Of a DNA stretch of 64,000 nt, positions 7,684 through 16,094 are shown piece after piece (position 1 is the first letter of the stretch; each line of letters starts with the position of its first letter). The notes below the pieces were generated by a model. The model did no database searches. It was not told the DNA's origin and saw only the letters and a list, made by a program, of their open reading frames with translations. Origin of the DNA: Rhizobium freirei PRF 81 (GTDB lineage: Bacteria; Pseudomonadota; Alphaproteobacteria; Rhizobiales; Rhizobiaceae); the NCBI RefSeq assembly GCF_000359745.1, contig NZ_AQHN01000011.1, positions 62,001 through 126,000 on the forward strand. Direction: 5' to 3'. Both the position numbers and the translations under genes were made by a program.

Positions 7684-9168
7684 ATGGCACGCATCATTGA
7701 AACGTCAACCGGGTTGGATGCTCTCACATTCGACGACGTGCTCCTGCAGCCGGGGCACTCCGAGGTCATGCCGGGCCAGACGAATATCGCCACCCGCATC
7801 GCCCAGGACATCGAGCTCAATCTGCCGATCCTCTCCGCCGCCATGGACACGGTGACGGAAAGCCGCCTCGCGATCGCCATGGCCCAGGCCGGCGGCATGG
7901 GCGTTATCCACCGCAATCTGACACCGGTGCAGCAGGCTGAAGAGGTCCGCCAGGTCAAGAAGTTCGAAAGCGGCATGGTGGTCAATCCGGTCACCATCGG
8001 CCCGGACGCGACGCTTGCCGAAGCGCTCGCCCTGATGAGGGCGCACGGTATTTCCGGCATTCCGGTCGTCGAAAAGTCGCATCGCCTCGTCGGCATCCTC
8101 ACCAACCGCGACGTCCGCTTCGCCTCCGATCCTCAGCAGAAGATCCATGAGCTGATGACCCGCGAAAATCTCGTGACGGTCACGGACGGCGTGCAGCAGC
8201 ATGAAGCCAAGCGCCTGCTGCACACGCATCGCATCGAAAAGCTGCTCGTCGTCGATGGCGACGGCCGCCTCGTCGGCTTGATCACGGTCAAGGATATCGA
8301 GAAGTCGCAGCTCAACCCGAATGCTTCGAAGGACGCGCAAGGTCGTCTGCGCGCCGCTGCGGCCATCAGCGTCGGCGATGACGGCTTCGAACGCGCCGAA
8401 CGCCTGATCGAGGCCGGCGTCGACCTTCTGGTCGTCGATACCGCTCACGGTCACTCGCAGCGCGTTCTCGATGCCGTCGCCCGCGTCAAGAAGCTTTCCA
8501 ACTCGGTGCGTATCATGGCCGGCAACGTTGCCACCTATGACGGTACGCGGGCGCTGATCGATGCCGGCGCTGATGCAGTCAAGGTCGGTATCGGCCCCGG
8601 CTCCATCTGCACGACGCGTATCGTCGCCGGCGTCGGCGTGCCGCAGCTTGCTGCCATCATGTCGGCTGTGCAGGCCGCGCAGGACCAGAACATCCCGATC
8701 ATCGCCGATGGCGGCATCAAGTTCTCCGGCGACCTGGCAAAGGCGATCGCCGCCGGCGCATCCGCCGCCATGATCGGCTCGCTGCTGGCCGGCACGGACG
8801 AAAGCCCGGGCGAGGTCTATCTCTATCAGGGCCGCTCCTTCAAGGCCTATCGCGGCATGGGCTCCGTCGGCGCCATGGCGCGCGGCTCGGCCGACCGCTA
8901 TTTCCAGGCCGAGGTCCGCGACACGCTGAAACTCGTTCCGGAAGGCATCGAAGGCCAGGTTCCCTACAAAGGCCCTGTCGCCGGTGTGCTGCATCAGCTC
9001 GCAGGCGGCCTCAAGGCTGCCATGGGCTATGTCGGCGGCGCCGATCTCAAGCAGTTCCAGGAGCGTGCGACCTTCGTCCGCATCTCCGGCGCCGGCTTGC
9101 GCGAAAGCCATGCCCATGACGTCACGATCACCCGTGAAAGCCCGAACTATCCGGGCGCAGGCGGCTGA
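7684..9168 (+). CDS. guaB: inosine-5'-monophosphate dehydrogenase
   Basis: GuaB oxidises IMP to XMP with NAD, the committed step of guanine nucleotide synthesis, in the cytoplasm. The 494-residue length is normal. The N-terminus [17 protein letters not shown] is typical. A CBS-domain pair is inserted at about residues 95-215 ([18 protein letters not shown] and [14 protein letters not shown]). The NAD site shows [12 protein letters not shown], and the active-site loop [15 protein letters not shown] carries catalytic Cys309. The mobile flap [12 protein letters not shown] is intact. The start at 7684 follows an AAGGA ribosome-binding site (about 7672-7676), whereas an in-frame TTG six bases earlier would sit on it. 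A small membrane protein gene starts four bases after the stop. Confidence 0.98.
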   Translation: MARIIETSTGLDALTFDDVLLQPGHSEVMPGQTNIATRIAQDIELNLPILSAAMDTVTESRLAIAMAQAGGMGVIHRNLTPVQQAEEVRQVKKFESGMVVNPVTIGPDATLAEALALMRAHGISGIPVVEKSHRLVGILTNRDVRFASDPQQKIHELMTRENLVTVTDGVQQHEAKRLLHTHRIEKLLVVDGDGRLVGLITVKDIEKSQLNPNASKDAQGRLRAAAAISVGDDGFERAERLIEAGVDLLVVDTAHGHSQRVLDAVARVKKLSNSVRIMAGNVATYDGTRALIDAGADAVKVGIGPGSICTTRIVAGVGVPQLAAIMSAVQAAQDQNIPIIADGGIKFSGDLAKAIAAGASAAMIGSLLAGTDESPGEVYLYQGRSFKAYRGMGSVGAMARGSADRYFQAEVRDTLKLVPEGIEGQVPYKGPVAGVLHQLAGGLKAAMGYVGGADLKQFQERATFVRISGAGLRESHAHDVTITRESPNYPGAGG

Positions 9169-9171
9169 TCG

Positions 9172-9762
9172 ATGGCGGATCGCGCTTCTGGCAACGTCAG
9201 GTCCCTAGGGGGCCTGACGGCGATCCTCGCAGTGCTTTCGCTGGCACTATTTGCCTGGATCTATGCCGGCTTCGTCCGCGCGTTCAGCGATGCCGCGGCC
9301 GGCCAGCAGATGCTCGATGCGCGCATTGGCGGCTATGAGCGCGACGATGTCGTCGCCATGCTGCTCTACCTCAAGGATCATCCCGATCCGGCCGCGATCC
9401 TGCATTCCATGTATCTCGGGCCGGAGCTGATCTTCCCGCTTGTGTTGGGCGGGCTGCTGTTTTGCCTGATGCGCCTGATCGGTCCGGGCGGCTTTTTCTT
9501 CGGCCGGCCGATCCCGCCCGGCGCGACTGCAGTTATTTTTTGCCTGCCGATCTTCTATACGATTGTCGACTATGCCGAGAATATCGCCGGCCTGATACTT
9601 TACCCGCCGGCAACGCCCTCCGATGCCACGGTGTCGCTGCTGGCGAGCCTGTTGCCTATCGTCGTCAGGCTGAAGTTCCTGACGCTGGTGGTCACCGTTA
9701 TTCTACTGGCCCGGTTTGCCATTTTTCGCTACCTCTCGCCGGACGGCTCGCGGCCGTCCTGA
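9172..9762 (+). CDS. small integral membrane protein of unknown function
   Basis: A 196-residue protein I do not recognise as a named family. Four hydrophobic segments are visible: LTAILAVLSLALFAWIYAGF near the N-terminus, ELIFPLVLGGLLFCLMRLI, TAVIFCLPIFYTIVDYAENIAGL, and a last one around VVRLKFLTLVVTVILLARFA. An acidic loop lies between the first two. It begins three bases after the guaB stop codon, so it is probably co-transcribed with guaB, and a MAPEG-family gene follows 42 bases later. The guaB link suggests co-expression rather than a purine function. Confidence 0.8.
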   Translation: MADRASGNVRSLGGLTAILAVLSLALFAWIYAGFVRAFSDAAAGQQMLDARIGGYERDDVVAMLLYLKDHPDPAAILHSMYLGPELIFPLVLGGLLFCLMRLIGPGGFFFGRPIPPGATAVIFCLPIFYTIVDYAENIAGLILYPPATPSDATVSLLASLLPIVVRLKFLTLVVTVILLARFAIFRYLSPDGSRPS

Positions 9763-9804
9763 TCGACCCTATCGGCATTCTGGCATTCCAAAGGAGTTGG
9801 CGAC

Positions 9805-10227
9805 GTGACAGGCTATGAAATATTCTGGCCCATGGTGGCGCATGCGGTGCTGGTCTTCATCCTCTATGCGCTCCTGGGGTGGCGTCGCCGCGTTCTGGTG
9901 AAAGCGGGCCTTATTCAGCCCGCAAGCTTTCGCGAGAACCACGCCGCAAACGAACCGGCCGGAAGCTTGGTGGTACGAAACAGCCTCGCCAATCAGTTCG
10001 AGCTTCCTTTGCTCTTCCACGTCTGCTGCATCCTGCTTTATACGACGCAGGCGGATAATCTGCCTTCGGTGATCCTCGCCTGGATATTCGTCGTCACGCG
10101 CTACGCCCATGCTTTCGTGCATGTGACCAGCAATAACCTTAGCTACCGCAGCCCGCTCTTCGCTCTCGGCTTCGTGGCGCTGGTCGGCATGTGGGTCTGG
10201 CTCGGCATCTGGCTCGCCTTCTCCTGA
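9805..10227 (+). CDS. MAPEG-family membrane protein
   Basis: A 140-residue, four-helix membrane protein of the MAPEG family (membrane-associated proteins in eicosanoid and glutathione metabolism). The family hallmark is the stretch NSLANQFELPLLFHVCCILL with the conserved Asn-Gln-Phe-Glu, followed by VTRYAHAFVHVTSNNLSYR. It starts with GTG at 9805, nine bases after a strong AAGGAG site (9791-9796). Bacterial members are often glutathione-dependent enzymes, but no substrate is known here. It ends the presumed guaB transcript, with a hairpin-T-run terminator nine bases after its stop. Confidence 0.88.
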   Translation: MTGYEIFWPMVAHAVLVFILYALLGWRRRVLVKAGLIQPASFRENHAANEPAGSLVVRNSLANQFELPLLFHVCCILLYTTQADNLPSVILAWIFVVTRYAHAFVHVTSNNLSYRSPLFALGFVALVGMWVWLGIWLAFS

Positions 10228-10235
10228 GTCGCATG

Positions 10236-10276
10236 CGTGACCGCGGGCGCAGCCGACGGTCACGTCTTTGTGTTTT
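10236..10276 (+). terminator. Rho-independent terminator after the MAPEG gene
   Basis: CGTGACCG (10236-10243) pairs perfectly with CGGTCACG (10257-10264) across a 13-base loop, followed by TCTTTGTGTTTTT. It closes the guaB transcript. Confidence 0.8.
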
Positions 10277-10295
10277 TCCTTTACCGCTACGTCGC

Positions 10296-10324
10296 CATCC
10301 GCTGACCTATCTTGTCAGCGGATG
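10296..10324. promoter_or_regulatory. perfect 11-bp inverted repeat before the exported dienelactone hydrolase gene
   Basis: CATCCGCTGAC (10296-10306) and GTCAGCGGATG (10314-10324) surround a seven-base loop. No T-run follows and the preceding gene already has its own terminator, so an operator or a leader-RNA hairpin for the gene at 10372 is more likely. Confidence 0.5.
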
Positions 10325-10371
10325 GCTGGCTGTTTGCGCCTGCCGCGCGGAAGAATAGGGAGAATAGGATC

Positions 10372-11253
10372 ATGAGCACGGAAAAGCCCGTCGTGACGCA
10401 GGCGATGATCAACGCCTATGACGAGTACACGCATCTGACGCTCGATCGTCGCGGCTTCATGGAAAAGCTGACCAAGCTTGCAGGGTCTGCCGGCGCGGCG
10501 GCCGCCATCGCGCCGCTACTCGCCGCCAATAAGGCGAGCGCTGAGGTCATTGCCGCTGGCGACACCAGGCTGGAGGCGAAGGATGTGACCTTCGCCGGCA
10601 GCAGGGGCGAGATGAAGGGCTATCTCGTTCGGCCCAAGGACGCGGCCGGCAAGCTCGGCAGCATCATCGTCATCCATGAAAATCGCGGCCTCAATCCGCA
10701 TATCCGCGATGTCGCGCGCCGCATGGCGCTGGAAGGCTTCGTGGCGCTTGCACCGGATTTCCTTTCCCCGCTCGGCGGCACGCCCGAGGATGAGGACAAG
10801 GCACGCGACCTGTTCACCAATCTCGATCCGGCGCTGACGGCAGCCAATGCCGAGGCGAGCCTGACTTACCTTTCCAAGCTTGACGGGAGCAACGGCAAGG
10901 TCGGTGCGATCGGCTTTTGCTGGGGTGGCGGCGTCGTTAACCGTTTTGCGACGATCTCGCCAGAATTGAAGGCGGGGGTCGCCTATTACGGCGCGCAGCC
11001 GCCGGCAGGCGATGTGCCGAAGATCAAGGCTGCCTTGCTGCTGCACTACGCCGGCCTGGACGATCGCATCAATGCCGGCATCGACGCCTATCGCAAGGAG
11101 CTGCAGGCGGGCGGCAAGACCTTCGAGATCTTCGTCTATGACGGCGTCAATCATGCCTTCAACAACGACACGTCGGCTGCCCGCTACGACAAGAAGGCGG
11201 CTGATCTGGCCTGGGGCAGGACGGTTGAGTTCTTGAAAAAATACCTGTCCTAG
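10372..11253 (+). CDS. Tat-exported dienelactone hydrolase family protein
   Basis: A 293-residue alpha/beta hydrolase of the dienelactone hydrolase family, cleaving lactones or esters. The N-terminal region carries LDRRGFMEKLTKLAG followed by an alanine-rich hydrophobic stretch ending NKASAEV. This is a twin-arginine signal set about 20 residues in, so the protein is probably exported folded to the periplasm. The catalytic region shows VIHENRGLNPHIRDVARR, the nucleophile elbow IGFCWGGG with Cys as in dienelactone hydrolases, and YDGVNHAFNND with the catalytic His. I chose the ATG at 10372, which follows GGGAGAATAGGATC; the frame is open from 10312. It is the first of two DLH-type genes in this region. 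Confidence 0.88.
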   Translation: MSTEKPVVTQAMINAYDEYTHLTLDRRGFMEKLTKLAGSAGAAAAIAPLLAANKASAEVIAAGDTRLEAKDVTFAGSRGEMKGYLVRPKDAAGKLGSIIVIHENRGLNPHIRDVARRMALEGFVALAPDFLSPLGGTPEDEDKARDLFTNLDPALTAANAEASLTYLSKLDGSNGKVGAIGFCWGGGVVNRFATISPELKAGVAYYGAQPPAGDVPKIKAALLLHYAGLDDRINAGIDAYRKELQAGGKTFEIFVYDGVNHAFNNDTSAARYDKKAADLAWGRTVEFLKKYLS

Positions 11254-11462
11254 AACGAGACGAATCGTCGATATCGGCCTGCCGTCCACAGGTTGATTAC
11301 CGGGTCGAAACCATGTTTCGGCCGCGGTTCCGGGGCTTTGCCACGGTTCCTAACTAATGATTAAAATTGGACTTTTCCCGTTTACGCGCATTGAACGTGT
11401 CGGATGTCATAGCGTCTGCCGCGCCTAGGCGTCGTTCAGTATGATAATGAAACGGGCAAAGA

Positions 11463-12095
11463 ATGAATTCGAATAACCCCGACCGCATCACGTTTCGAAA
11501 GAAGCCACAGCAGGAGCGGAGCATTCAACGTGTCGATGCTATCCTGTCGGCGGCGGCCGCGCTGATCGCCGAGAAGGGGGTCAGCGGCATGAAGATGACG
11601 GAACTGGCTGTGGTGGCCGGAATCCCAATCGGTTCCGTCTATCAATATTTCCCCGACAAGGCGGCGATTGTCCGGGCGCTGCTCGACCGCCATGCCGATC
11701 TCATTCAGCAGAAGGTCGAGGAGGCTTTCGCCGGCGTCAAGTCGCGCGATCACGCCATCGAACTCGTCTGCGGCATGATCGATTGGTACTATCGCGAATT
11801 TCGCGGCGATCCCGCCTATCTCGGCGTATGGCTTGGCACGGATATCGACAGGGACATCCTGCAGCTCAACATATTGCACAGCAATCGCGTCGCCGGCATA
11901 TTCCGGGAGAGCATTCGGCCCTTCCTGCCGGCTGAAAGCCGGATCGACCTAGAGGCGCGCACCCAACTCTTCAGCCATCTGATCGGTGCATCGATCCGCT
12001 TTGCCATCATGAGCGACGATGACATGGCCTTGCGCGCGTTGAACGAATGGAAACAGGTGATCCGCGTCACCCTGCTGGCGGAGCCGATATCGTAA
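11463..12095 (+). CDS. TetR/AcrR family transcriptional regulator
   Basis: A 210-residue TetR-type repressor. The N-terminal DNA-binding domain covers residues 15-65: RVDAILSAAAALIAEKGVSG, then MKMTELAVVAGIPIGSVYQYFPDKAAIVRALL with the recognition helix at IGSVYQYF. The C-terminal half is helical and divergent, as usual for the ligand-binding part. It stands alone, 209 bases after the dienelactone hydrolase gene and convergent with a LysR gene. The target and ligand are unknown. The ribosome-binding site (GGGCAAAG) is weak. Confidence 0.9.
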   Translation: MNSNNPDRITFRKKPQQERSIQRVDAILSAAAALIAEKGVSGMKMTELAVVAGIPIGSVYQYFPDKAAIVRALLDRHADLIQQKVEEAFAGVKSRDHAIELVCGMIDWYYREFRGDPAYLGVWLGTDIDRDILQLNILHSNRVAGIFRESIRPFLPAESRIDLEARTQLFSHLIGASIRFAIMSDDDMALRALNEWKQVIRVTLLAEPIS

Positions 12096-12131
12096 CGGCG
12101 GCCGAAGAAGATCGGTTGGTGGGCAGTCGGT

Positions 12132-13085
12132 TCACCAACCCGGCAGAATTTGGCCGGCGCGCTGCCGCGGATAGATGCGCGCGTAGGTCTTCACATCGCC
12201 ATCGAGATCGTCATCCACGGCTGCCGGCGTGATATTGTCCAGGCAGGCGGAGATATGGGCCGTGATGGCGTTCATCAGCGACACCGAAAGTCCGGGCCTC
12301 TTCATGATACCGATCTGCACTGGCGGCAGAGGCGGGAAGCCGTCGGCCTGCGTCAGCACCTTCATGCCGGTGCGCAACGCCGATTCCGGCATGACCGAAA
12401 CCGCCATCCCAGCCAAGACGGCCGCAGCGACGACGGTGCAGGACCAGCTGGTGAACAGGATCTGATAGTCGCGGCCGCCCGCATCGAGCGCCGAGCAGGC
12501 AAGCTGGCGCCACTGGCAGTCTCGCCGCCCGACGGCAAGCGGAATGGGCGCGTCGTCGCGCAGCGGATGGTTGGCAGAGCCGACCCAGCAGAGCGGTTCC
12601 GTCCGCACCACATCCGACATCCGTTCGCGCGGATTGTGAGTGACGAGCGCGATATCGAGCTCGCCGCGATGCATACGCTCGGCGAGATCCACCGAAGGCT
12701 CGCAGACGATATAGAGCTCGACATTCGGATGCGTCTTGGCGAAGCGGCCGATGATCTCAGGCATGTAGCGATCGGCATAGTCGTCCGGCGTGCCGATGCG
12801 CAGCGTACCTTCCAGCCGATTGTCGTCGAAGGCGGCGATGGCTTCATTGTTGAGGCGAATGATGCGGCGAGCATAGTTCAGGAGCTTTTCGCCCTCGGCC
12901 GTCAGGCGGTTACCGCGGCCGTCCTTGATGAAAAGCTGCTTGCCGACACGCTCTTCCAGCCGGCGCATCTGCATGGAAACGGCAGATTGCGTCTTGAACA
13001 CCCGGTCGGCCGCCTTGGTAAAGCTGCCGGAATCCACGATTGCGATGAAGGTCTGCAACTGATCGATATCAAGCGGCGCGGACAT
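12132..13085 (-). CDS. LysR-family transcriptional regulator
   Basis: A 317-residue LysR regulator. The winged helix-turn-helix is at residues 5-65: LDIDQLQTFIAIVDSGSFTKAADRVFKTQSAVSMQMRRLEE. It is followed by the co-inducer-binding domain, starting near GTLRIGTPDDYADRYMPEII. It lies divergent from the DUF1127 gene with 200 bases between. Many LysR proteins act on the divergent neighbour, but a DUF1127 gene is an unusual target, so its regulon may lie elsewhere. Inducer unknown. Confidence 0.92.
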   Translation of the reverse strand: MSAPLDIDQLQTFIAIVDSGSFTKAADRVFKTQSAVSMQMRRLEERVGKQLFIKDGRGNRLTAEGEKLLNYARRIIRLNNEAIAAFDDNRLEGTLRIGTPDDYADRYMPEIIGRFAKTHPNVELYIVCEPSVDLAERMHRGELDIALVTHNPRERMSDVVRTEPLCWVGSANHPLRDDAPIPLAVGRRDCQWRQLACSALDAGGRDYQILFTSWSCTVVAAAVLAGMAVSVMPESALRTGMKVLTQADGFPPLPPVQIGIMKRPGLSVSLMNAITAHISACLDNITPAAVDDDLDGDVKTYARIYPRQRAGQILPGW

Positions 13086-13221
13086 GGGCTCACCTATAAA
13101 GGAGTTTGATAGTTATCATTAGAAACATTCGTTGGACTGATCAATAGGGCTTTGGCATCTTCTGAATGCAATTCAGCATACCAATCGAACAGATATTCCT
13201 GTCGAACTCCTCCCGGCCTGT

Positions 13222-13249
13222 GCCCCTTCCCAGATCTCTGGGAAGGGGC
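13222..13249. promoter_or_regulatory. perfect 13-bp inverted repeat upstream of the DUF1127 gene
   Basis: GCCCCTTCCCAGA (13222-13234) and TCTGGGAAGGGGC (13237-13249) are exact inverted repeats separated by two bases. The element ends 36 bases before the DUF1127 start codon. There is no T-run. It could be a leader hairpin or a diverged relative of the GC-rich palindromes in the RIME-like repeats seen later in the window. Confidence 0.5.
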
Positions 13250-13285
13250 TTGGCTGACGTGTGCCTCAAGGAAAGGACTACGGAA

Positions 13286-13585
13286 ATGCGCACGACAGAT
13301 CAGACCCTTGACCTCGGCCTTGCAACGCCATCGCTGTCTTTGACGGCGCGTATGATGCTTGCTTTCCGCAAAGTGGCATTCGTCTGGCGCGCTCTCCGCA
13401 ATCGACGCGAGATCAATTACCTGAATGAGCTGGACGACAGCCAGCTGCGGGACCTCGGCCTGACCCGCCAGGACCTCAATGCCGCGCTGACCACGTCGAC
13501 CTTCTTCGAGGATCCGTCCGCTCATCTGACCCAGTCCGCGCGCCGCTGCGCGCGACCCTCCGCCTTCGGCAGCATGCGCAGCTGA
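13286..13585 (+). CDS. DUF1127 domain small protein
   Basis: A 99-residue protein with a C-terminal DUF1127 motif: VWRALRNRREINYLNELDDSQLRDLGLTRQDL. This arginine-rich helical motif occurs in many small alphaproteobacterial proteins. Some family members in Rhizobiaceae have been linked to RNA turnover and to phosphate or carbon metabolism; the role of this one is unknown. The start at 13286 has AAGGA about eight bases upstream. A longer frame from 13166 would run through the 13-bp palindrome and is unlikely. A strong terminator follows 53 bases after the stop. Confidence 0.82.
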   Translation: MRTTDQTLDLGLATPSLSLTARMMLAFRKVAFVWRALRNRREINYLNELDDSQLRDLGLTRQDLNAALTTSTFFEDPSAHLTQSARRCARPSAFGSMRS

Positions 13586-13637
13586 GCGCGGACACTCGTT
13601 TCCCCGCAGGGTGATAGCCAATAAGCCCTGCTTCTTT

Positions 13638-13674
13638 CCCGGTGTTCGGCCCAAGGGCCAGCACCGGGTTTTTT
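13638..13674 (+). terminator. Rho-independent terminator after the DUF1127 gene
   Basis: CCCGGTG (13638-13644) pairs with CACCGGG (13662-13668), with an inner GGCCC/GGGCC pairing, followed by six T residues. Confidence 0.88.
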
Positions 13675-13774
13675 CTTTCTGGAGATGCCGTTCCGCAGCA
13701 GACCATGCGCGGAGAAGTTGCTTCCGACAACAACTGCCTTATCTTAAAGCCGATCGAAACAGCAGGATGCCACG

Positions 13775-14353
13775 ATGGCCACGGTGATCTTCTTTCACTC
13801 CGTCTACGGTTTGCGTTCGCTCGAGCATGAGGCAGTCGAGCGCGTGCAGGCGGCAGGGCACAAGGCTTTCGCCCCGGATCTCTACGACGGGCTGATCGCC
13901 CGATCGATCGAAGAGGGCTTCGAATTCAAGGACGAGATCGGCTGGCCGACGATTTGCGAACGCGCGGAATGGGCGCTGGCGGGGTTGCCGGCCGCCACCG
14001 TGCTTGCCGGATTTTCGATGGGCGCCGCCGTTGCGGCAAGTCTCTGGCCGAAGCGGGAGAAGACCGCCGGCGTGCTGTTCCTGCATGGCATTGCGGCCAT
14101 CGCAGACAATGCCCGCAAGGGTCTGCCGCTGCAGCTTCATCTTGCCGATCCCGACCCGTTCGAGCCAGAGGAAGACGTCGCTACGTGGCGGCAAGCCACT
14201 GCACGATCCGGCACCGCTGCGGAGATCTTCAGATATCCCGGCGGCGGCCATCTCTATACCGATGCCAGCCTGCCCGACTACGATGCCAAGGCAGCCGACC
14301 TCACCTGGAAGCGCGTTATCGGCTTCCTGGATGCAATCGACACCCGAACTTAA
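13775..14353 (+). CDS. dienelactone hydrolase family protein (cytoplasmic)
   Basis: A 192-residue small alpha/beta hydrolase. It has no signal peptide: it opens with MATVIFFHSVYGLRSLEHEAVER, in which VIFFHS corresponds to the oxyanion strand. The nucleophile elbow is LAGFSMGAAVA, with Ser in place of the Cys used by classical dienelactone hydrolases. PGGGHLYTD supplies the catalytic His, and an Asp in LADPDPFEP is a candidate third member. It is similar in fold, but not in location or nucleophile, to the exported homologue at 10372. The substrate is unknown. Confidence 0.85.
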   Translation: MATVIFFHSVYGLRSLEHEAVERVQAAGHKAFAPDLYDGLIARSIEEGFEFKDEIGWPTICERAEWALAGLPAATVLAGFSMGAAVAASLWPKREKTAGVLFLHGIAAIADNARKGLPLQLHLADPDPFEPEEDVATWRQATARSGTAAEIFRYPGGGHLYTDASLPDYDAKAADLTWKRVIGFLDAIDTRT

Positions 14354-14429
14354 GCGATCCCGACTTGAAACGGCGCAACTTGTCGCTTAGTTTATAGGCA
14401 TCGTTGATACCAACAGGATGTGTGCAGCA

Positions 14430-14534
14430 ATGGATTTCACCTCGACCGCAATGCCGTTCAGCCTTGCCATCGAGGAAATCCGTATTCATGCCCATATCCA
14501 TCGTTCTATCCAATCTTTCGTGGTCCACGCCTGA
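14430..14534 (+). CDS. possible 34-codon leader ORF overlapping the ABC-F start
   Basis: An ATG at 14430 opens a 34-codon frame that ends at a TGA at 14532-14534, overlapping the first 47 bases of the ABC-F gene in another frame. AGGA lies 11 bases upstream. Short leader ORFs control several ribosome-protecting ABC-F genes in Firmicutes, so this could be a regulatory upstream ORF. Without conservation data it may equally be chance. Confidence 0.25.
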   Translation: MDFTSTAMPFSLAIEEIRIHAHIHRSIQSFVVHA

Positions 14535-16092
14535 CGGCCGGCCGCTCCTTTCCCATCTCGATCTGAGTTTCGGCGCCGAGCGCACCGGCCTTGTCGGCCG
14601 CAATGGCGTTGGCAAGACGACGCTGATCAAGCTTGTCTCCGGAGAGTTGCAGCCGCAATCCGGCAGCGTCTCCTTCAACGGCAGGCTCGGTATCCTGCGC
14701 CAGAGCGTTCAGGTGCAGACCGATGAAACCGTCGCCGATCTCTTCGGCGCGAGCGACGCACTTGCCATACTGAAACGGGCGGAGGCCGGCGAGGCGACGA
14801 ATGAGGAACTCGCCTCGGCAGATTGGACGCTCGAGCAGCGCATCGCTTTGGCGCTTGACCGCGTCGGGCTCGACGTTTCGCCGGAAACGCGTCTCGTGAC
14901 CCTGTCGGGTGGACAGCGCACGCGCTGCGGTCTCGCCGCCCTCATCGTCGATGACCCCGATTTCCTGATCCTCGACGAACCCACCAACAATCTGGATCGC
15001 GACGGTCGCAAGGCTGTGATCGATCTCCTCTCGGGCTGGCGGGCAGGGGCTATCGCCATCAGCCATGACCGGGAACTGCTCGATACGATGGATGCGATCG
15101 TCGAGCTGACGTCGCTCGGCGCGTCGCGCTATGGCGGCAACTGGAGCCGGTATCAAGAACGCAAGGCGCTGGAGCTTTCAGCAGCCGAACATGATTTCGC
15201 CGAGGCGGAGAAGCGCGTCGCCGAAGTCGAAAGAAACGCGCAGGCAGCCGTCGAGCGCCAGGCAAGGCGTGATAAGATCGGCCGTAAACTAGCGGCCAAG
15301 GGCGGCATACCGCGCATCGTGCTCGGAGGGATGAAAGAGCAAAGCGAGATGACGGGCGGCGAGAACAAGCTGCTCGCCGAACGGCGTCGCGGCCAGGCCC
15401 TTCAAGATGCTGCCGCCGCTCGGGAAAGGATCGAGATCCTGCAGCCCCTGACAGTCAAGGTTCCGGCATCGGGATTGCCTGCGAACCGGATCGTCCTGAA
15501 GATGGAGGGCGTCAGCGCCGGCTATGACCGGGAACGGCCGATCTTCCACGACTTCGATTTCGTCATGACCGGGCCGGAGCGCGTCGCAATCACAGGGCCG
15601 AACGGCTCAGGCAAGACAACGCTGCTGGCGCTGATTTCCGGCGCACTGGAACCCTGGAAAGGGACGGTGCGCGTCGTCTCATCCGCTCTATTGGACCAGA
15701 GGGTGAGTTTTCTCGACCCGTCGCTTTCGATCCGCGACAATTTCCGCAGGATCAATTCGGACGCGGACGAGAATGCCTGCCGGGCCGCCTTGGCGCGTTT
15801 CATGTTCAGAGCCGATGCCGCGCTGCAGATCGCTTCCAGCTTAAGCGGCGGGCAGCTTTTGCGCGCGGGGCTTGCCTGCGTGCTCGGTGGCTCGTTGCCG
15901 CCGTCTCTGCTCATCCTCGATGAGCCGACCAACCATCTGGATATCGATTCCATTGCGGCGGTCGAAGCCGGGCTGCGCGCCTATGACGGGGCGCTTCTGG
16001 TCGTCAGCCATGATGAAGTGTTTCTCGACAATATCGGCACAGAGAGACGGCTCGAGCTGGCCGCACGAGCCGTTTCATCTTCTGACCGATAG
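14488..16092 (+). CDS. ABC-F family ATPase (ribosome-associated, Uup/EttA-like)
   Basis: A 534-residue soluble protein with two ABC ATPase domains and no membrane segments, the layout of the ABC-F family, which acts on the ribosomal E site. Domain 1 has Walker A GRNGVGKTT (about residue 40), signature LSGGQRTR and Walker B LILDEPTNNLD. A charged linker (residues 215-320) follows. Domain 2 has Walker A GPNGSGKTT, signature LSGGQLLR and Walker B LILDEPTNHLD. It is closer in style to antibiotic-resistance or stress ABC-F proteins than to EttA, but I cannot place the subfamily. The ATG at 14488 follows GAGGA by 11 bases. It is convergent with the aldo/keto reductase gene, with two bases between stops. 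Confidence 0.92.
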   Translation: MPISIVLSNLSWSTPDGRPLLSHLDLSFGAERTGLVGRNGVGKTTLIKLVSGELQPQSGSVSFNGRLGILRQSVQVQTDETVADLFGASDALAILKRAEAGEATNEELASADWTLEQRIALALDRVGLDVSPETRLVTLSGGQRTRCGLAALIVDDPDFLILDEPTNNLDRDGRKAVIDLLSGWRAGAIAISHDRELLDTMDAIVELTSLGASRYGGNWSRYQERKALELSAAEHDFAEAEKRVAEVERNAQAAVERQARRDKIGRKLAAKGGIPRIVLGGMKEQSEMTGGENKLLAERRRGQALQDAAAARERIEILQPLTVKVPASGLPANRIVLKMEGVSAGYDRERPIFHDFDFVMTGPERVAITGPNGSGKTTLLALISGALEPWKGTVRVVSSALLDQRVSFLDPSLSIRDNFRRINSDADENACRAALARFMFRADAALQIASSLSGGQLLRAGLACVLGGSLPPSLLILDEPTNHLDIDSIAAVEAGLRAYDGALLVVSHDEVFLDNIGTERRLELAARAVSSSDR

Positions 16093-16094
16093 TG

